This document shows, piece after piece, positions 12,473 through 25,620 of a stretch of 64,000 nucleotides of DNA (the stretch's first letter is position 1; every line of letters begins with the position of its first letter). Below the pieces are notes generated by a model. The model searched no databases and was not told the DNA's origin. It saw nothing but the letters and a program-made list of their open reading frames with translations. The DNA is taken from the NCBI RefSeq assembly GCF_040954835.1, contig NC_090704.1, positions 36,274,979-36,338,978 of the forward strand, read 5' to 3'. The DNA is from Lepisosteus oculatus. Its lineage: Eukaryota; Chordata; Actinopteri; Semionotiformes; Lepisosteidae. The translations under genes and the position numbers were made by a program.

Positions 12473-13708
12473 GAGCAATCCATCACAACACACTGCTGGT
12501 CCAGCGCACTACAGTGCAGATGACAGGCATGACAATGACTTTGGCCAGATGACAGTGGCCCTGGGTCCTCAAATCCAGTCCAACCTGGTCTCTCTCTGGT
12601 CTTTTGCTTCCTGTGCAAAAGACACCAAATGGCCTGACCATGTGTGTTATGGAAAATGTGTACATTGTCTTCACCTCTCCTGGTTCCTGTGGTAAAATTA
12701 TGGGTTTTGTAGGAACTGGGAATTAAATATTACATGGTAGCTCTAAATGGAGACAGGAAAATTTAAAACAAATGTTCTCTCTGATTAGTTAACTTTCCTG
12801 ATCTGTGTGTGTGTGAAAAAGCGTCAGGGCTGAGCTTTGAGTAATGGAGCCTGAACCTAGAACCAGTGCGCTAGCCTCAGTGACTGAAGCCAGACTTGAA
12901 ATAGGAGGCTTCACTGTGGGCTTCTGTGGTTGGCCCAATGAAGTTCAATGGCCCAAATCTTAAAAATATGATACGGACCAAGGAGCTAACAAGCCAGTGA
13001 AGTCTAATCACTAGCCTTTCTTCTTTCATAATGTTTTGTTGATCGATCTGCTGGAACCACCTGAAGAAAATGAGATTCTGTGGAGAACCAAGATCTACCC
13101 TTACGTTTTTTTTCCTGTAGGTTTTGTAGTGACATCAAAAGTCACAAGGAGATAAAGGCTTCCACAATCCTCACTGTTTCCCTCAGTCAGTTATATTTAA
13201 CAAATTAAATGTCTAAGGTGTTGATTAATGGTGGTTATTATTAATCTTCACAGGGTACTGTTCTTAAAAACATCAGAGTATAGAACATCAGAGACATTTT
13301 ACCCAAGATGCAGTAAAATTGCAACTTTCAGCAACTCTTGTCTGTGAGTCAACATGAGATATTCATTTGTCCTCTTGTTTTGAAATATCCACTGAAAACC
13401 ATGAAATTCTTTAACCAAATGTACAACCAGCCTCAGATAAGCTGATCGACACTAAGCCTGGGTGCCCTTGGATTGTTCCATCTCATTTTGGGGGTGGTGG
13501 CTGTATATGGACTTTACATCACAGCAGAAGGTGCATTTTCTAAATACTGTCACTGAGTGTTTGGTTATAAATGCTTCTACAAATTAAACAGGTATCTTGA
13601 TCTCTTCTAAATTTGGTCTCAAAACCCCCCTTTTTATTTTCAATAATTCATTACAGCAAGAAAAGCAGGGGTGATATCCGACATACCTTGGCTGAATTTC
13701 AGGTGGGA

Positions 13709-13860
13709 GGATGGAGTAGTGGTTTGGGGTCTGGACTTCAACCTAAAGTGTTGTGCATTCATATTCCAGGTGGGGTTACCATTTCTGTGCCCTTGAACAA
13801 GGTACTTTACCAAGATTACTCCAGCAACCCCAGCTATATAAACTTAAACTAAAGTTGATG
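13709..13860 (+). mobile_element. SINE with CCCTTGAACAAGG segment
   Basis: A degenerate tRNA-like head (GTAGTGGTTTGGGGTCTGGA) is followed by 'cattcatattccaggtgggg' and 'cccttgaacaaggtacttta'. This order is typical of a common fish SINE family. The B-box is decayed, so it is probably an old copy. A minus-strand relative lies at 51265-51455. Confidence 0.7.
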
Positions 13861-14819
13861 CAAAAAAGGGACATTTTAAATTCCAATTGTATCTTTTCTC
13901 AGCCTAAATTAATAATTTGCTTCACCTGGTGTGTTGTTTTGAGATGTTGGCTAGGTCTTGCTTTTGATGGTTTAACTTTTGCAGTATTTTTGGTTTGTGG
14001 GAGTATGATTGCTTACCTTGACACTTATTTGGAGATCATCATTGCCTAAGCATGTACACAAATGATGACACTGAGTTGGGATGGGTATTGCGGTATTTAA
14101 CAGGAGATTCCAAATAGGCTGCACTGAGCATGGTTATATATATATAACAAAATTGGATAGAAGCACGTTTTCATAAGAGAGTAATGATACTCAATCCATA
14201 ATTTTCTTAAGAACCAGTAAAGTAGTAAAGGTCCTAGCTGTATACAGTATAAGAAGATGTTTGTGTAATTAATATTAGAAAAGCATTTGGCCCATTATCC
14301 ATGTAGCTCCTTTTTGTTGACCTGTTTCTGTAACATGTTGGTGTAACACTGTGTGCAAGAGGTCTTTCTGTTTATAACAGCATGTGCATTTAGGGAAGAT
14401 GTTACTTTTAAACAGAAAACTCCAGGGACTATAACAGAGCTATGCCTTAACTGTTTCTTATTAAAATGCAGTTTGAGCTGACAAAATTGTGGAACAAAAA
14501 CAAGCCAGTAAATGGGTTTAATGCACTCAAATTATGTAGTCGTACATGTTAATTCATCCATAGAAATGTACATGTACCAAAACAGCAAAGCTCAAACATA
14601 TTAATAAAGATAGAACAAACTAAACTATACAGAGAGGCAATAAAAAAGCAACAGATTAGTATTGGAACCAAAAAAATATTTTCCCTTATCAATGCCAGTC
14701 AGTATATGTTCTTTATTCAAAGGATTGAAGGATTGATTTGTCTGCTATTAATAGCCATTTTAATGTCTAGCATACCCATGAACTCTGGCTAGGGGTGGAA
14801 TTCTCTCTTAAAAACAGTT

Positions 14820-14985
14820 TACCACAGTATTGCTCCAGGCTGTATTCTCATCACACTCGATTTCCTTCTTACAGGATCACTGTAGTGTTACTCCAGACTG
14901 TGTTCTCATTGGACTTGAGTTCTGTCCTAGATACAGAGGCATTGTTGTGCTACAACAGACTCTATTCTTCTTTGGCTGAAGTTCA
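14820..14985 (+). repeat. Decayed tandem repeat, about 60-bp period, three units
   Basis: The phrases CTCCAGGCTGTATTCTCAT, CTCCAGACTGTGTTCTCAT and a weaker ACAGACTCTATTCTTCTTT recur at spacings of about 58 and 62 bases. Similarity drops from unit 1-2 to unit 3. No function is evident. Confidence 0.6.
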
Positions 14986-16677
14986 TTGACTCTGCATCTT
15001 AGAGTGAACTGCAACACAGTTTTTACATTTTAGGTTTATAATGAATCGGCAATGATGAGTCCATTTCAAACCACAATGAATCCACCAAGGACACTAGAAT
15101 GTGTACCACTTTCAATTTACATCACAAAAAAAGACGGAGTTTCAATATATACGTAGTGCCATATTGCCATCATTGTCTGTCATTCAGAACAAAACTACCA
15201 GTGATGCGAAAGCAGCACCATTATATTGTAAATATGCTTTAGACCAAGAAAACTTTGCTACTATATTAATTTTTAAAATGTTCATGAAACTAACACAGAC
15301 AAAGCAACATGTTTTTTCAGATATTATCAAAGTATTGGAAAAAAGCCAACTAACAAAAACACACTCATATATCAATTTTCAAGTTTTGCATTCACTATTC
15401 ACTCATTTACATTGGTGGTTATTTTGTGGTAAATCATACGTTAAAGAAAATTTTGAACAGGGCTTATATTATTGGAGGACTTACCATAGTCCATGTCGTT
15501 GCCTGAACAGCTGATTTGACTAAGTACAATTGAATTGAATTTACCATATTTACTTTGAGATGGTTTTGGAGACAAATGCTAATTAGTTGTTAGCTCTGCA
15601 TGCAGATCATGTTGGAACACTTCTGGGGTGAAATGTCTGTGCACAACCTGTACTTATTTGATCGTACTTATTAAATCTCAACCAGAAATTTGTCAGCGGG
15701 ACCAACATCAGTGTTTATTACCCATCTCTTGCCTAGTTTAATATCCCTTGGAAAGCAAACCGTTTGATTTGCTGCTGATCCTCTGTTTTGTGTGCTACCA
15801 CTGTGTTCTGAACAATCAAATGCTCGACAGTGAGACATCCTTTAAAAAATGTATGCAAATTCAAAAAGACAAAGAAGGATTCATTTTCTGAGAAGACTGT
15901 TTTTCATCTGCTTACAGTGACTAGTGAGCAGGAAGGGCCACTTTTATTTCACAATTTGTGCAAATTCTCACTCTTGTGTGGTGAAACCTATTATTTGCGT
16001 CAACATGGCGGCCATACTTTCACAAAGTTCACAACTTTGCACCTAGTTTGAAAGTTGCAAAATTCTGAAACTGTCAATGTATTTTGTCACAGAGAGACAC
16101 CGGTCTTAGAAACAGATTCTTATAAATTAATCCACAGGCAATATAAGGTTTCAGATACCGCTCATCTTTGCTTCACCAATTACTGCACTTCTAGGGACCT
16201 GATTCTGTCACTAAAGGAGTTGTGTCTCCATTAACTTTATGAAAAAGTGTTGTTGTTATAAAGCTGATCCAGCAGAAAAACTTTTCCCCGTGGGTCTAGA
16301 ATGGCTGTACTGTGTTATACACCTGAGCCATTACAGTAACGAGCAGCAGTGAAAATGAGCAACTGCAGAGCACTAGACTGTAGATGGGGTGTTAGAGATC
16401 AAGCTGAACCCTGAAGGTCCTGTAAATCACTAATCATGAAAGAACTACTGTGAAAAGTAATTTCGCCAAATTTTAATTGCTTCTTGTGCAAAGTTAGTGT
16501 TCCACAAACACACACAGTATTGAATGGCTGCTCGGATGCTTATCTATACAGAGAAAGCTCCCTTTCCCCTTTCTGTATGCATTGAGAGAATTGTTTGTGA
16601 AAGTCGATCGTCCTTGCTGTAGAATTCAAAGATGTCCATTACTGTTCTAGGTCTTGAGCTTTGGACTGAAGTTCCTG

Positions 16678-19600
16678 CTAAGCTTCAGCACTGACCAGTC
16701 CTTCAGTGTCATCCTCTCCTATGTGGTCAGCCTCAGTGCTGTTGCCCTTGCTTTCTGGTCTAGAGCAGTTGCTTGGATATTCTTGCTTTCTGTTCTCATG
16801 GTCATTGCTGTCAGGTTCGGACAGCGGGGCAGGTTGGCCATAAGTCCTCTCAATTTCGTCCATTAGCTTCTCAAGGTCTTGGTCTGTGTCATTTGTGTCA
16901 TCTGTGTCATCTGTCATTGCGGTTTCCTTCATCTGAGGAGCAGCCCTACTTCCATCCTTGCTGGGGCTGCCACCTTCATCCCAGGGGTCTTCATCAAGCT
17001 GCATAGAGAAAACACACAAATACATTCCTATAATTTCAATCCATTTTCAAAATCTAATCCTTGACACATAACAACTCAAAGTCCTGTCACTACAGGAAAT
17101 CAGAATAGTGATCTGTGCCTGCACTTATTATTATTAATTATTAATGGGATTGTATACAGTACATGCTTATGGTAAATGGAAAAACAGCAGTTGTGTAATG
17201 CAGTATTTAAATCAGATGAAAGAATAAAGGGGCACTTTTTTAACCATGAGCAACATGTACGTCTGAGGTTTTACATCATTCTGCGACACCAGTGCTGTAC
17301 CTTAATGAAATTCATAACCAATGTTTGGGAGGAAGGTTAAATCCTAATCTTGCACATGTCACATGTCAGCTTGCCTACATATATAAGTCACACCCAGGTC
17401 TCCCTTTGCGTATCTCTTTTGCATTCCCCTTACTTCCCCATCTACACCTTTTTAGCATCTCCCTAGCTCAATCCTCAAATTAATGAGGGGGGTTGGGGAT
17501 GCTTACTCTATCTTCACGGCTTGACTGCCATTCTCTCAGTTAAGTGAGTCACATTAATTATGTCAAAATTAATTTAGACCACAAAATATCAAATCCAAAC
17601 CTTTGAAGGGACTTAGTTTAAAGGCGCCAATACGTAATTTGTATTGTTAGTCAACTAAATATTTCAAAAAGGAACAAAAACATACAGGGTTAATAAGGTG
17701 CTCTCCAATGTATGTTGATTGAAACAGTTGAAATGTGAACCTCAACTACATTATAAAATCAAACAGCTCTGCTAATGTTTCATTATAAAAAAACTTTAGT
17801 TCAGGACATAAACGCTTGCCTCAACAGAGGTCCAATACTTGTATGATCTGCATATTTTCTAGCAGCACTTGATAAACTGTCAGCAGTTAATAAAGCATCA
17901 AGACCTCTAGGCTTTGCTTAAATTTGTGGTAAAAATCAAATGACATTTAATTCTCAACTTTTGGGAAAGAATCTAATTAGAATGGCCATGCTTCAAGAAG
18001 GCATTTTTGTGCATTAAACATTGACAGGATTTACTAAATTCTAACAAAGCTATGAGTGTGTACCCTTCTTTTTTATGTTTTGCATCCTCTATAAATAACA
18101 AGGAATTCTACTCCAAAGAAGAGTCACATAATATATTTCCTAGCTTAACAGGAATGCCTTTCAGATACTGGATAAAAGAGTCTTGATCTGAGAAAACCAG
18201 TAGAAGACTTGAAGAATCAAATATTGGAAATTCTCATAGGCTTTGACAAAATCAGTTCAATCGACCCTTTCATAATCATCAGTGAAACATAAGTCAGAGG
18301 ACACCATTGGAAACTAAGGGAAAACACTTTTAAGACTGAGATCAGGAATCACATTTTTACACAGTTATGTTGTTGAAACCGCTGCCGTGGTTTCCTACAA
18401 GAATTGGCCAGAATCAGCCACAAACAGCCCGATGGCCCTAGATGGGGGCCATTTGTAACCTTATGTTTTGCTGTTCACCTCATCCAGCAGCTGATCCAGC
18501 TCTTTGAGGAATTCCTCGTTCTCTCTCTTTCTCTGTGCTGCTGTCCTTTTGCTGCGCAGGGCAATACCATCTCTGGCATCTGCGGCCCTCTGCTCTCTTT
18601 TCACTAAAGCATCTGCCTGGACAGTGACAAAATACACTTCCTCAATCTACTCTGATCCCTGAGAAAAAAGATTAATCCAAAATCCAGCACTTGTAGGGGA
18701 TGAGCAAATTATCCATGTATGTTCGTATTATTAACGCAGGTACATCAACACTCAAATGCTATGACCATGATAATGTTTCTTTGTTCTTAGCTTTGATGCC
18801 AATGTCAGAAATTTGTCTACTGTCAATATTGTTTTCTTCATGGCACTGGGGAGCATTTCTTAATACCGGATGCTGAGACATTTGTACTTTAGTACTTTTT
18901 CTAAAAACAAGAGTTTTTTCATTCTTAGAGTACAATAACCTGAAAAGTGTAAAGAAGAAATGTGGCATATTTAACTAGAAGGCGCAACTGAATTTAGAGA
19001 ATGAGGGTCAGTGTTTCTGTGATGGACTGATCCGTTCGGGGTGTACCCTGCCTTGTGCCCATTATTTCATACACTCCGGCTAACCGCAAGCCTGTATTGG
19101 ATGAAGCAGTTACAAAATGGATGGATGGATGTATCTTGCATTTTTTCAGTGATGTCTGCTGTCAGCCTAAGCCTTTATACAGCAGTGGTGTCCTACAGAC
19201 AAGCAGCTTTGCTTGGTCTCCTGAATGTTTATAGTTCTTTAAGACTTGGAAAGAAAACTGTCCTTTTGGTTGAGTAAGCTCTGTGGAACTGGCCATTGCT
19301 TTGTAGGGTCAGTCAGAAAAGGGCTGTGGATCTGATCCCTACAGAGCCATAGGGTTTCATCATCACGCATTTAATACCAAGACTATTTCTTTACTCAAAG
19401 GGTTGGGGAGTATGGGAAAAGCTACTCAGCCATGTTGGTGAAGATGATACCCTAGTTTCTTTTAGACAGCTGCATGAGATCCTTGAAATAGATTATCTAC
19501 TAACTACCAAAGAAGTTAGATGGGCCACATGGCCTCCTCTCATAACCATTCTTATGTTCTTATTTGGGCTCTCATGGCCTTAATTAAACTGATTACTGGG

Positions 19601-22265
19601 TTATTGTGGGGGCAAGGCTAATTGGCTGGGGTGGGGATTTTTCCATGTTTTCTACAGCCAAGGAGGTAAAGAAAACATGAGTATTTGTGAATTTTGAGTT
19701 CTGGCTATCACTGTCACGAGCAATCCCATTTCCATGAATTCCATTTTGATTTCATGCCAGGTTGGTAAACAGGTCACAGAGTAAGAAGCCTTGCTAAGAT
19801 GTTTCCATTGTAATGGTACAACTTGTGGGTAACCGGACACAACATAGAACATTTACCAGGATTTCTGACTCTAAGTGTCTAAATTGAGGTTCTGTGTTGT
19901 TTTATGTCTTTTAGCAAGGATTTCCCATATGATGTTACATAAACAAAATTGCCAGAGAAAATTGGAAAAGTCAATGTGAGAAACTTGCCTATTGTTAGTA
20001 TTTTCTTTCTTCATGGCACTAGGGAGCATTTCTTAATATTGGATGCTGAAGTATTTGCTGGTGTATTGTTTCTTTCTATGTTTCTGGTTTCTTTTTAATG
20101 ATGCTCTGTGTTAATGATACATTTATCAGGATTTCCAATTCAACACATTCCTGTGGTGCTGTTCTTTAACTGTCAAGTCGTAGGTGAAGCCCTGCCTTAG
20201 GCAACATCATGCCACTAACAGACCCGCAGGGAACTCTGGGATAGTATAGTTCTGGCCCTGGGCGGCTTTTTGTAAGAATAATGCAAATAGTGTGGCATGT
20301 CTTCACAATAGTAACAGTACAATGGCTGCAGTGTGCTCACCAGGAAGAGAGAGTCCTCTCACCTCTTCCAATAGCTGCTCCATATCCGCAAGGAATTTCT
20401 CATCCTCTGCCCAGGTCTGTGTCTTTTTCCTCTCTCGGTGGGTAACAATCCTGATCCCTTCCTCTCTCACACTAACGTCTCTACCCCAGTGTTCAGTGTT
20501 AGCCTGGACAGTAAGAAAACTCACTTCTAACTGTTCAAATGCAGAAGTAGTGAGGCAGAGAACTGTAGTGAGGCAGATGGGGCACATTGACTTCATCTAC
20601 AGTGTGTACTCTTTCAGAGAAGATTTTAGTTTTAGGTCTGCGAAATGCGCATTTTATAATAATTGTAAGCACCGGTAAATGTAAAGTCACAGGGTCTCTT
20701 TAAACTTTGCATTTTAACAGAGGTTTTACTCATTCATTTCCACTGAACCACCCTCTATGGTTCAACCTTTGTAGTGCTGTAACTGTAATGTAGTGCTAAG
20801 AGTCCAGTAGCAGCTATGATGCAGAATGTGTGCAATTTAGAATACCTTTGAGTAAATGATTAATGCAGAGGCCAATATTAAATTTCCGTGTGCTGCAAAA
20901 ACATTTTTCTTTCTCTGAAAATGTATTGTTGGAAGATAATTTCACTGTTCCGTACAAGAGGGTAGTCACAGGTTTTATGCGGTCCAAATAAAGATTCGTA
21001 AGGGAAATCATAGTATTTGTACGGACCGTCGTATACCGTGTATTTTCAATGTTCTGACTGTTCTGTCGTTTCCAGTTTCTGACTCAGGACAAGGAACAAA
21101 AATCTATTAACAGCTCAGCTCGCCCTGCACTTTAGCTTGAAAGTCAAATCACAGCAGGTTTGGAAACACGTATTGAAGTCCGACAAATATCGAAGTTACG
21201 CCTCCAATTTTCAAAAAACAAGCGATCAAAGCAAAACTCCACAGACATCTTTACTTGTTGCAACACTTGTGGTATGTGTGTAATATACGCTATCTGTATT
21301 CAATATACGGTGTGCATTCAATGTAATTATAATAAAATAATAATAATAATAATAATAATTGCTTACACTTATATAGAGCTTTTCTGGACACTCCAGTCAA
21401 AGCGCTTTACAGGTAATGGGGACTCTTGGATGAGGATCTTATCAACTCACTACCAAGCTAGATTTCTTAAAAGACCTTTTGTTTGTAGCCTATTTATGTT
21501 CATTTTGTATATCTGGGTAATATACGGTACAAAGTTAGATACCTTCTTGATACCTTGAACTCCAATGCAACGTCTCCCATTTATATCTAGTTTAGTGCTA
21601 TTGACAGGCTATGGGAAACAGTCATTTTTCTCAATTATCAGTTGCATTAAGCATTTTCTAAAATTTTTTTGCTTAAGATACATAGAAATTAAGAATAAGC
21701 TGTGCATTGGTTTAACTGTATTTGTTAGACTGTTGGCTGTTGTTTTAAAAAATATGGTTTACTTCACAATGTCCCGAGTAGTTCACTGTCGCAAATCAAC
21801 TCGTGTTCATTAAAAACAAAAAGTTAACAGATTGAGCGGCGCTTTTGACTTTGAAGCAATTGCACCAGAGGTTAAAACCCGATACAACACATCTTTTGTT
21901 CAAATGTATGTGCTATTAACTTTTGACAGCTTGTATTGGTCACTTATATGGATGTTGATTCATAAGGTCACTAAGTGGCGTCTTGCTCTTCGGTCCTGGT
22001 TTCGTTTATTTCCCGGGAGATACAGAGTGGAGTTTCCATTCTCTGCCCATGGACCTGTTGGGTACTCCGGTTCCCTTCCCCATTTCAAAAACCCGCTTAG
22101 AGGGTAATTAACATCTCCAAATTGTGCTCCGCTTATGCAGGGATCGTTTCAAAATGCTACAACCTCGTATTTGATTAATTCTAGACCGTTATGGAAAACG
22201 ATGGATAAGGTAAAATTACTTACCCCAGTAGTTGAAATTGATTTTTTGTTGAACTTCCCCTCCAT
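16678..22265 (-). CDS. Small acidic coiled-coil-like protein with two homologous exons
   Basis: Four exons on the minus strand: 22224-22265 (ATG at 22265, reading MEGKFNKKSISTTG, then a GTAAGT donor), 20363-20503 (47 codons), 18479-18616 (46 codons), and 16678-16998 (106 codons and TAG). All junctions are phase 0, giving about 213 residues. Exons 2 and 3 are related. Both start A-x after TGTCCAG acceptors, are basic in the middle, and end with a similar helix: EDEKFLADMEQLLEE and ENEEFLKELDQLLDE. The last exon begins LDEDPWDEGG, has a DDTDDTNDTDQD run and a third helix-like segment (DLEKLMDEIERTYG), then an acidic, polar tail. No signal peptide, membrane segment or enzyme motif is visible. 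A CRE lies 75 bases upstream of the ATG. I do not recognise the family; a soluble scaffold-like role is only a guess. The tail exon and first exon are linked to the repeated exons by phase and order, not by transcript evidence. Confidence 0.7.
18800..18890. repeat. Local repeat, partner of 19972-20062
   Basis: Both segments share 'cttcatggcact' then 'gggagcatttcttaata' and a 'ggatgctga' end, preceded by alignable 'gtcaatgt/gtcagaaa' text. The copies are in the same orientation, about 1.17 kb apart, both in introns of the coiled-coil-like gene. They flank neither duplicated exon symmetrically, so they are either a separate duplication or an unnamed dispersed repeat. Confidence 0.55.
19005..19130 (+). 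mobile_element. 3' part of ATGGATGG-tailed SINE
   Basis: The order 'gtgatggactgatccgttcg', 'ggtgtaccctgccttgtgcc', 'gtattggatgaagcagtt' and a terminal ATGGATGGATG is the L2-like tail found on a large fish SINE family. It is 5'-truncated. Relatives are at 22740-22985, 30030-30160 and 39470-39748. It lies in an intron, antisense to the host gene. Confidence 0.75.
19380..19565 (+). repeat. Retroposon-like repeat ending CTTATGTTCTTA
   Basis: The end 'gatgggccacatggcctcct' followed by 'cattcttatgttcttat' matches a repeat end that recurs in fish genomes. The preceding 'agacagctgcatgagatcct' text is part of the same unit. It is intronic, with uncertain left boundary. Confidence 0.45.
19972..20062. 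repeat. Local repeat, partner of 18800-18890
   Basis: This is the second copy of the shared 'cttcatggcact' / 'gggagcatttcttaata' / 'ggatgctga' unit, in the same orientation as the first. Confidence 0.55.
21325..21480 (+). repeat. AAT microsatellite plus retroposon body
   Basis: A run of AATAATAAT is followed by 'gcttacacttatatagagct' and 'caaagcgctttacaggtaat'. That is a well-known body sequence in fish dispersed repeats. It lies in the first intron of the coiled-coil-like gene. Confidence 0.65.
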
Positions 22266-22339
22266 GTCTGTCAGACGTATCCTTAGTTATAGTCTTGTCA
22301 AAACTATGAAATTGTCCACACGTGATCACTTTTACAGGC

Positions 22340-22347
22340 TGACGTCA
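22340..22347. promoter_or_regulatory. Consensus CRE (TGACGTCA) upstream of coiled-coil-like gene
   Basis: This perfect 8-base palindrome binds CREB/ATF-family factors in many vertebrate promoters. It is 75 bases upstream of the proposed ATG at 22265 on the minus strand, which fits a proximal promoter. It supports, but does not prove, that transcription starts here. Confidence 0.6.
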
Positions 22348-22739
22348 CAGTACCCACACTTCTAAACGTCATAATGGGCCAGCGTCTGCGTTTTAGCCTG
22401 TTTTGTAGGAAAATGTCATTTATCGAATATGCTACTGCGCGTTCAGCATAAACAAAGCTTGTTGCAATTTGAAATAACATTGGTTTTGGAAAAAGAATAT
22501 GATCTTAAGGATAAATTTGACCCTAGGCAAAACAGGATTCTAGAATTTGTGTTTTGCAGACATTACCTGCTTTGTTGTTATTCCTGATATTGTGCCATTA
22601 CTTTAAATGTAGAGTTAAGGTCAAGATTAAAACACGGGGACATCCCATCAGAGACCACTCAGCCCATCTTGGACCTTTGAACTGTGGTGAAGTGGTCACT
22701 TTTGCTCCCTTGCACTACTGGAAACCACAGTTCAATTCT

Positions 22740-22985
22740 AGAGCAGAGGCAGTGTGTGTGTGTGTGTGTGGAGTTCCTACATTTGCCTATGTCTCATCCA
22801 AGTGCATCAGCTTCCTCCCACATTCCAAAACAGACCCGTAGGTGAACTGGCTTGTGTGGAAGACTGGCCCGCCGTCTCTCGCTGTATGCCCTGCAATGGG
22901 CTGGCATCGTGTCTAGGGCTTACTCACCCTTCTGGGAAAAGTTCCAGCTCCCTGTGCCCATGAACTGGATGAAGTAGTTAAAGGT
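22740..22985 (+). mobile_element. ATGGATGG-family SINE with GT run, older copy
   Basis: A (GT)n run at about 22752-22770 leads into 'ggagttcctacatttgccta', 'cagcttcctcccacattcca', 'tgccctgcaatgggctggca' and 'atgaactggatgaagtagtt'. This is the same order as in the 39470-39748 copy. It lies between the H3.3 3' end and the promoter of the coiled-coil-like gene. Confidence 0.65.
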
Positions 22986-23222
22986 TTTCCCCAGAATATT
23001 TCAGATAGCCATAACATTAAAGCTACTATACTGCAAACCATGTATACCAGAGAAATGGCAAGGGAAGCCATATTGGTACAAGGAAACAAGACCAGAGCAA
23101 TTCCCAGAAAATGGTCCAAATGCCAGCAACATCAACTGCGATTGTGAAACCACAGTTTGACTTCAAACTAATTAGGTGTTACTCCAAGAAAAAGCAGAAA
23201 GACACCAAAATTCGCAAAGTCA

Positions 23223-23228
23223 TTTAAT
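23223..23228 (-). terminator. Candidate poly(A) signal ATTAAA of h3-3b
   Basis: An ATTAAA on the minus strand lies about 1.23 kb downstream of the H3.3 stop. It would give a 3' UTR of about 1.2 kb, the size expected of a polyadenylated replacement histone mRNA. There is no histone stem-loop after the stop, as expected for H3.3. This is inferred from position only. Confidence 0.4.
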
Positions 23229-23714
23229 ACAAAGACTACTACAATGTGACAACAGAACATCATAAATAGTGTTAAACTGTAGCTGCCAAGGTTTACATAA
23301 AAAAAAAAAAGAATACAAAAAGCAGGCTGGACTATTCAAGGTGCCTGCTCGCACACAATAACCATCTCAGTGACACAAGTAACCAGTCTCCCATTCTGTA
23401 CAGGGAGGAACTAACTGGTCAGAGTGGGATTATTGCAAGTGAAAGGAGCTCAGCCATCGGGGATTAGAAGATCCAGCATGTGCCGACAGCACCCACCACA
23501 CACCAGCAGTACTCAATTCCTACCAAGCTCTTAAGATAGAGGAAGTTGCCACATTGGAAACTTTGCAATGTTTTAAAATCAACATAACTTATGAGTTGCA
23601 TATTAAACTCAACAGATGAAAAAAAGGCAACAGCCAAAACTTCTTTAATACCAAAAATACAAATTCTGCCAATTTTGCTGTAGGCTTGACATGATCCAAC
23701 AGCTCAGCTGCAAC

Positions 23715-23734
23715 AAAAAAAAAAAAAAAAAAAA
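23715..23734 (-). repeat. A20/T20 homopolymer in h3-3b 3' UTR
   Basis: Twenty A on the plus strand would be a U20 tract in the H3.3 mRNA. It is flanked on both sides by CAGCTG. The length may be affected by sequencing slippage. Confidence 0.7.
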
Positions 23735-24457
23735 CAGCTGGGGGGTCGATCCCCAGATCTGGGAGCCCCTCCATGACATCAATGCTGCCTGTATTGCATA
23801 TGAAGACTTCCAGCCTGTTACCAAGATCAGAACACCAAGAACCCAATAGAGCTCAGGGCACAAGTGGGCTCATGAGTTGTGGGGCTAGAACTGCTGGTTC
23901 TTGAGCAGTTAACACAGTGGCACTCCTGAGCCAGGGTAACTGCAATACTACAGCTTACAAGGAAAACCCAAAAGATAAACCAAGCCCTCTGCTTCACAAT
24001 CAAAGCAGTTTCATAGGAAAATAACTGAACTACAAAAATAATAGCATGGTTCTGCAATACAAATACCCAGTCAACTGAAACATTTACATGCCAATTAGTG
24101 TTACATGTTGGAACTTATATAACCAACTGTAGCTGCCATATTCTCTTTAAGTGAGCAGGATATGCTGCCACACTGACCTAAACATCACAGGAACCAATCT
24201 GCCCAGAAGGCAGATGTGGAAAGTCATCTCACTGGTCTTAGGCGAGAATGCAGCATACTCCCCACTCCAAGATATCCCCACTAGTGCCAGAGCCACAGGC
24301 TGTACGCTCTCATCCTGAGTTAGATTTGTGGAATGACTTGACAATTAGTAAAAATCTTAAATTACACCTTAAAAACTGGAAGGATAAAATAAGTGTCCAC
24401 AAAAAGTGGTAAATAAGGTATGATACATGTTTCAGAGGCTAGGCATGAGGCTCTTCT

Positions 24458-25620
<1,163 letters not shown>

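Larger units (their letters stand above)
12473..16677. other. Intergenic region between two convergent genes
   Basis: This region covers the 3' flank of the PDZ/PTB gene and the 3' flank of the minus-strand coiled-coil gene, whose stop codons face each other. It holds one SINE (13709-13860), one decayed tandem repeat (14820-14985) and AT-rich unique sequence. An open frame of 137 codons at 15101-15514 has no recognisable domain and is not called. An ATTAAA at about 12722 is a candidate poly(A) signal for the first gene. Confidence 0.6.

Noticed and set aside
15101-15514. 137-codon plus-strand frame in intergenic DNA
   Set aside because: There is no recognisable domain, no convincing splice sites or promoter, and amino acid use fits AT-rich chance sequence.
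16773-17006. Plus-strand Cys/His-rich frame (repeated CHLCHLCHL)
   Set aside because: It is the antisense reading of the DDTDDTNDTD repeat in the minus-strand exon and not a zinc finger.
22752-22770. GT run as a possible Z-DNA or regulatory element
   Set aside because: It is part of a SINE copy and too short to claim a function.
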